NCBI GenBank assembly: GCA_049794535.1
Contig: JBARCX010000282.1
Span: 1 to 17,567, forward strand
Length of the DNA: 17,567 bases
From: JBARCX01 sp049794535
GTDB lineage: Bacteria; Pseudomonadota; Gammaproteobacteria; Xanthomonadales; Rhodanobacteraceae
Direction: 5' to 3'
Shown: positions 14,150 through 17,567 of the stretch, piece by piece
Layout of the letters: each line of letters begins with the position of its first letter
Position numbering within the stretch: position 1 is the first letter of the stretch
Notes under the pieces: generated by a model
Told to the model about the DNA's origin: nothing
The model's database searches: none
Seen by the model: the letters and a program-made list of their open reading frames with translations, nothing else
Program-made: the position numbers and the translations under genes

Positions 14150-16036
14150 ATGAATGCGATCGATACGTTTGCCGATACCTTGTTTGTCCGGCTCGCCTGG
14201 ACCTCGGCACAAGCTACGTTGTTGATTGGCGCCTTATGGCTGCTTGGCCGCTGGATGCCGCGTTTGTCGCCAGCGATCCGTTGCATGTTGTGGTGGGTAC
14301 TGGGCGTGCAGTTGTTGGTCGGCCTAACGGCCAGCACACCGGTGGCCTTGCCGCTGCTATCACCAACATCGAATGCCGTAGCCATCGCAACGACGGTCAG
14401 TCACCCGATGACGTCGGCCACACCGCTGGCCAAATCCCAAGTGCCATCGGAGTTCACCACGCAAACATCGACGTCATCGGAAACCGTAGCCACACAGATA
14501 GCTACGGTACCGATAACCGCCAATGCAACCCACTGGCGCTCGATAGTCATCCTGCTGTGGCTCGCCGGTCTCATCGTGCAAATGCTGTTGGCGATACGCC
14601 AATGGCGAGAAACACGCGATGTGCTGCGTGATTCCACGCCACTGCAAGACGAAACGTTGCACGCACTCTGCGCACAGCAGGCTTATGCATTTGGCTTGCG
14701 CTACTGCCCACACCTGCGCGTATCGCATGCCATCGCATCGCCCCAGGTAGCCGGCCTATGGCGGCCCACCGTGCTGCTGCCCGCCAGCCATGCGCTGACG
14801 CCAGAAGAATCGTCCATGGCGCTCGCTCACGAACTCGCTCATCTGCGTCGCGGCGATCTGTGGCTGGGCTGGGTGCCCGCCATTGCGCAACGATTGTTCT
14901 TCTTCCATCCGCTAGTGGCATGGGCGATGCGCGAATACGCACTCAATCGCGAAGTTGCTTGTGACGCCAAGGCAGTGCATCAGCGTCACGCGGCGCCTCA
15001 GGATTACGGCCGTTTGCTGCTACGACTCGGCGTAGCCCACCCCATGCACGCTGGCCTGGCCGGCGCTTCGCCTACCTTCCAGAACCTGAAAAGGCGCTTG
15101 ATCATGCTGCAGCAAACGGTCAATGACACGACACCGCGTGCACGTGGATGGCTGCTCGTCTTGCTGGTCGCACTCGCGGGTGTACTCCCTTATCGAGTCA
15201 CCGCAGCCGATACGAAGCAGGTCCAGGACACGGCACAAACTTCGGACTATGCGGTACCACCGGCACCGCCCGCACCACCTGTGCCTGCCGTACCACCAGC
15301 GCCCCCTGCACCTCTCGCACCTCCTGCTCCGCCGGCGCCTCCCGCTCCCCTTGCACACAATCTTGGCTTTATTCATGCCCGTTACGTAGACATCGACACG
15401 CAATCGAACGCCAGCCGCGGTTTCGCGCTGTTCGATGGCGATACGGTCATGATTAACGGCAGCGATAGCGATCTCGCCGATGTGCAACGCATGCACAAAA
15501 CCAGTGAACCCGTTTTGTGGTTCCGCCGTGGCGACAAAGCGTATGTCATCCACGACAACAGCTTCATCCAACGAGCGAAGAGCACCTACGCACCGATCAG
15601 CGAATTGGCGGAGATGCAAGGTCGCCTTGCCGGCAAACAGGGGGAGCTTGCGGGACAGGAAGGCGGCCTGGCTGCACGCAGCGGCGAACTAGCCGGGCAG
15701 CAAGCCGAACTGGAAAGCCAGCGCGCAGTTATTGCATCTCAACGCGCCGAATTGACAGTGGAGCCAACCAATTCGGCCAACTCGACCGAACGGTCGGCGG
15801 CGCTCGTCCAACAAACCCACGGGCTGGACGCACGAACCAAGGACATCGCCCAGCAACAGGCCGAACTCAGCAGGGAGCAAAGCGTGCTGAGCAAGCAACA
15901 AAGCGTACTGTCAAAGCAGCAAGCGGAGCTGTCGCGACATCAGCGTGAGGTCTCAGAAAAGGCAAACCGACAGATGGATCAACTGTTGGATGAGGCGCTG
16001 GCCAAAGGGGTTGCCCAGGCGGCGAGCGCGCATTGA
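14150..16036 (+). CDS. M56-family (BlaR1/MecR1-type) membrane metallopeptidase with repeat-rich C-terminus
   Basis: A 628-residue inner-membrane signal transducer paired with the BlaI-type repressor. Hydrophobic segments lie at about 15-35, 42-61, 131-150 and 333-348. The zinc protease motif HELAH is at 227-231 with the third ligand Glu268 in NREVACD, so the peptidase looks active. In BlaR1 the part after the last membrane segment is a penicillin-binding sensor. Here it is a proline/alanine tract (about 370-402), a short beta-rich module (about 405-475) and a long helical region (about 485-615) made of repeating units such as GELAGQ, QQAELS and SVLSKQ that likely forms a coiled coil. No SxxK penicillin-binding motifs are evident. 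AAGGAG 7 nt before ATG 14150 supports the start. Presumably it senses an envelope signal and relieves BlaI repression by proteolysis; the signal is unknown. Confidence 0.88.
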   Translation: MNAIDTFADTLFVRLAWTSAQATLLIGALWLLGRWMPRLSPAIRCMLWWVLGVQLLVGLTASTPVALPLLSPTSNAVAIATTVSHPMTSATPLAKSQVPSEFTTQTSTSSETVATQIATVPITANATHWRSIVILLWLAGLIVQMLLAIRQWRETRDVLRDSTPLQDETLHALCAQQAYAFGLRYCPHLRVSHAIASPQVAGLWRPTVLLPASHALTPEESSMALAHELAHLRRGDLWLGWVPAIAQRLFFFHPLVAWAMREYALNREVACDAKAVHQRHAAPQDYGRLLLRLGVAHPMHAGLAGASPTFQNLKRRLIMLQQTVNDTTPRARGWLLVLLVALAGVLPYRVTAADTKQVQDTAQTSDYAVPPAPPAPPVPAVPPAPPAPLAPPAPPAPPAPLAHNLGFIHARYVDIDTQSNASRGFALFDGDTVMINGSDSDLADVQRMHKTSEPVLWFRRGDKAYVIHDNSFIQRAKSTYAPISELAEMQGRLAGKQGELAGQEGGLAARSGELAGQQAELESQRAVIASQRAELTVEPTNSANSTERSAALVQQTHGLDARTKDIAQQQAELSREQSVLSKQQSVLSKQQAELSRHQREVSEKANRQMDQLLDEALAKGVAQAASAH

Positions 16037-16062
16037 TTGGTCTGCACCGATTGGCTTGCACC
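16035..16062 (+). repeat. 14-bp tandem duplication at the M56 gene stop
   Basis: GATTGGTCTGCACC (16035-16048) is followed immediately by GATTGGCTTGCACC (16049-16062), differing at two adjacent bases. The repeat begins within the TGA stop codon (16034-16036). Confidence 0.7.
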
Positions 16063-16478
16063 CATCTTATTTTTTGAATGTTTGCATAAAAAAAGACGGC
16101 CCCCGGGGGAGGGGACCGTCTCCGCAAACCGGGGCAGGTTTGCCTTGGGGCGTCCAGTTCATCGGTCATACCCGGAACCACCGAAGCCGACCTGACTCGC
16201 TGAACGACTTCATTGTGTCTCTTCGCGCCGATCCACGACTGCCATCCATGCGCTCGTTTTTTTGTAGGCGATTGCCTCACTCGGTCGACCGTCATCGCTG
16301 ACATGGAAAGGCTGGTATTGAAATTCACGGAAGTCTAAACGTTCGCTTCACGCTGCATAAACATGCATTTCACTTTAGACGGATTCTGTATCTCTATCCA
16401 AAAGTAGGAACCATGCAACGAGTCAGTGCGTCTGCCAATTAGCATCGCATAGACCAGCTCATGCAGTGGTGTGCTCGG
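16037..16478. other. Gene-free, AT-richer intergenic stretch
   Basis: No credible coding region is seen here. It holds the tandem 14-bp repeat, a minus-strand terminator (16088-16121), a second hairpin GCAAACC/GGTTTGC (16124-16130 with 16137-16143), and a longer-range inverted repeat GTCTAAA/TTTAGAC (16333-16339 with 16374-16380) enclosing a small TGCA-TGCA hairpin. Confidence 0.6.
16088..16121 (-). terminator. Rho-independent terminator for minus-strand transcription
   Basis: On the minus strand, AGACGG-T-CCCC pairs with the GGGG-CCGTCT arm (16121-16111 with 16103-16094, one bulge) and is followed by seven T residues (complement of A7 at 16088-16094). It lies 358 nt beyond the HAD gene stop, so it ends either a long 3' UTR or a separate small RNA. 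Confidence 0.75.
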
Positions 16479-17072
16479 TCACACCATCTCCTGCCAGCGA
16501 AAATATTTTTTATGGGCTAGGCCGAGCATGTCCAAATCTTCCTTGGTATCGCCATAGGCGTACAACACCGGGAAGTCGTCGATGTTGTACTTCTCACGTA
16601 TCTGACGCGATTTTTCTTTACCTACGCACTGCTCTCCGCGATAACGCCCGGTAAGCACCCCATCATCCGTCTCGAGCTTCGAGCAAATCAGATCGACCTG
16701 ATGCTGCTCGCACCAGTGGGATAGATAAAGATCGAGCGCACCGGATACGACAACCACTCTGTCGCCCTGCACCTTATGCCATCGAATTCTTTCGAGCGCG
16801 ATAGGTCGAATGACACTCGGCAGAATTTCATCGGAAAATTTTCTGCCTGACTGCCGAACGGCAACCTCCGACATGCCACGAAATCCAAAATTCACGACGC
16901 TGGCGCGAATCGCGTTTGCAGAGACCACGCCGAGTTTGTAACCCATCACCCACGGGGCAAAAAATATTCTTCCTACCGCAAGCCTTCTCGATGGAACAGC
17001 AAGCTGCATGAAGTCGCTAAACATTTCTCGAGTGGTGATCGTTCCATCAAAATCAAACAGCGCAAGATTCAT
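16479..17072 (-). CDS. HAD-superfamily IB phosphatase (SerB-like)
   Basis: A 197-residue haloacid dehalogenase-type hydrolase of subfamily IB, predicted to dephosphorylate a small phosphorylated metabolite. Motif I is DFDGT at the N terminus (first Asp the nucleophile, second the acid/base), motif II is the Ser of VVVSGA, motif III is the Lys of GKEKSRQI, and motif IV is GDTKEDLDML, whose acidic residues bind magnesium. A cap region (about 15-85) with two amphipathic or hydrophobic helices lies between motifs I and II. An in-frame ATG five codons upstream (17087) is possible, but 17072 has the nearby GGA and gives the family-typical MNLALFDFDGT. Base composition is more AT-rich than its neighbours, for example around 16495-16515 and 16590-16620, a sign of possible transfer. 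Substrate unknown. Confidence 0.88.
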   Translation of the reverse strand: MNLALFDFDGTITTREMFSDFMQLAVPSRRLAVGRIFFAPWVMGYKLGVVSANAIRASVVNFGFRGMSEVAVRQSGRKFSDEILPSVIRPIALERIRWHKVQGDRVVVVSGALDLYLSHWCEQHQVDLICSKLETDDGVLTGRYRGEQCVGKEKSRQIREKYNIDDFPVLYAYGDTKEDLDMLGLAHKKYFRWQEMV

Positions 17073-17204
17073 GGAATTCCATTTCATTCGTCAGGTGCAC
17101 GGGTGACATTGACGTGCGCAAACGCTGCACACGCTGCAAACGGCGGTAAGAACTACATAACCGCAAACCGCACGATGCGCAAATCCAGCTGACATGTACA
17201 CCTG

Positions 17205-17567
17205 CTACCGCGCCATTTGCCTCAGCGCGATAGCGACCTGTTGCTCACTTTGTTTGGGTGACCACGAAGCGATCTGCGCAAGTGAGCAGGTCTCGCGCAA
17301 ATGGCGTATCACCTGCAGTCCAAGCCAGTAACCCGTGCGATTGGGTAAGTCATGTTGATAAGGCTTGGCGCCTGCATTGAACCAACGCTTGAATACTTCC
17401 GGATGCGATGGATCAATGGCCTTGTCGTGAGCATCGCTGAGAAAGCGTCGTGCGATCGCTTGAAGCTGATTCGCAGGGATCGCACCAAGATCGTCTTGTA
17501 GCAGCAACTCGCCATCCGTATGTCCCGGAGAAAGCTGTGAGCTGACGTACGTCGCCAAACCTTCTTC
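17205..17567 (-). CDS. C-terminal fragment of a putative zinc-protease-like protein (DUF2268-like)
   Basis: The frame is open to the right edge of the window, so this is the 3' part (about 120 residues) of a longer gene. The fragment starts with EEGLATYVSSQL, the kind of segment that follows the HExxH motif in DUF2268/GldB-like putative zinc peptidases, then HTDGELLLQDDLG, a helical section, and RTGYWLGLQVIRHLRE, matching the typical GYxxG helix near the C terminus. The zinc-binding motif itself would lie outside the window. A TTG at 17558 is only an accidental internal start. The family assignment is from memory and tentative. The 117 nt to the HAD gene contain short GCAAACG/CGCTGCA-type repeats but no recognised signal. 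Confidence 0.65.
   Translation of the reverse strand, partial: EEGLATYVSSQLSPGHTDGELLLQDDLGAIPANQLQAIARRFLSDAHDKAIDPSHPEVFKRWFNAGAKPYQHDLPNRTGYWLGLQVIRHLRETCSLAQIASWSPKQSEQQVAIALRQMAR

Noticed and set aside
15020..15619. Minus-strand open frame of 199 codons inside the M56 gene
   Set aside because: Antisense shadow; the Arg/Cys-rich tract is the complement of the Pro-rich region.

Overview
The window reads as a chromosomal segment of a high-GC gammaproteobacterium. Gene content and style (long nrdA with an AdoCbl riboswitch, Clp/CRP-type site, BlaI-M56 pair, abundant palindromic intergenic repeats) suggest Xanthomonadales (Lysobacterales), most likely Rhodanobacteraceae such as Dyella, Rhodanobacter or Luteibacter. 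This placement is inferred from sequence style, not from a database search.

Layout. (1) 121-1941: a cyclic-di-GMP phosphodiesterase (GAF-like, degenerate GGDEF, intact EAL) whose stop codon lies inside a 31-bp-arm inverted repeat. (2) 2099-4714: a small secreted protein, a DJ-1/PfpI-type amidotransferase-like protein and a citrate/tricarballylate-type MFS symporter; the last two overlap by ATGA. (3) 4764-6440, minus: an AMP-dependent acyl-CoA synthetase, convergent with the symporter and divergent from (4) a membrane-anchored TPR protein (6592-8187). (5) 8427-12586: the class Ia ribonucleotide reductase operon nrdA-nrdB. Its upstream region stacks two DnaA boxes, a sigma70-like promoter overlapped by a candidate NrdR box, and a cobalamin riboswitch that begins at the predicted transcription start. 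A composite palindromic repeat sits between nrdA and nrdB, and a strong hairpin follows nrdB. (6) A GNAT acetyltransferase. (7) A small secreted protein on the minus strand with a highly structured 5' leader whose ribosome-binding site lies in a hairpin that competes with a long-range stem. (8) A perfect Clp/CRP palindrome, then a BlaI-type repressor and an M56 (BlaR1-type) membrane metallopeptidase behind twin operators. The sensor part of the M56 protein is a proline-rich and Gln/Glu-rich repeat region, not a penicillin-binding domain. (9) A gene-poor, AT-richer stretch with a minus-strand terminator, a HAD-IB phosphatase, and at the right edge the C-terminal part of a putative zinc-protease-like gene.

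How the parts work together. nrdAB makes deoxynucleotides; its control region appears to integrate replication initiation (DnaA), nucleotide status (NrdR) and B12 status (riboswitch). This implies a B12-dependent reductase elsewhere in the genome. The EAL protein lowers c-di-GMP, and Clp of Xanthomonadales is a c-di-GMP-responsive CRP homologue, so the Clp-like site near the small secreted protein may link to that signal. The most promising undescribed elements are the structured leader at 13439-13540 and the layered nrdAB control region.
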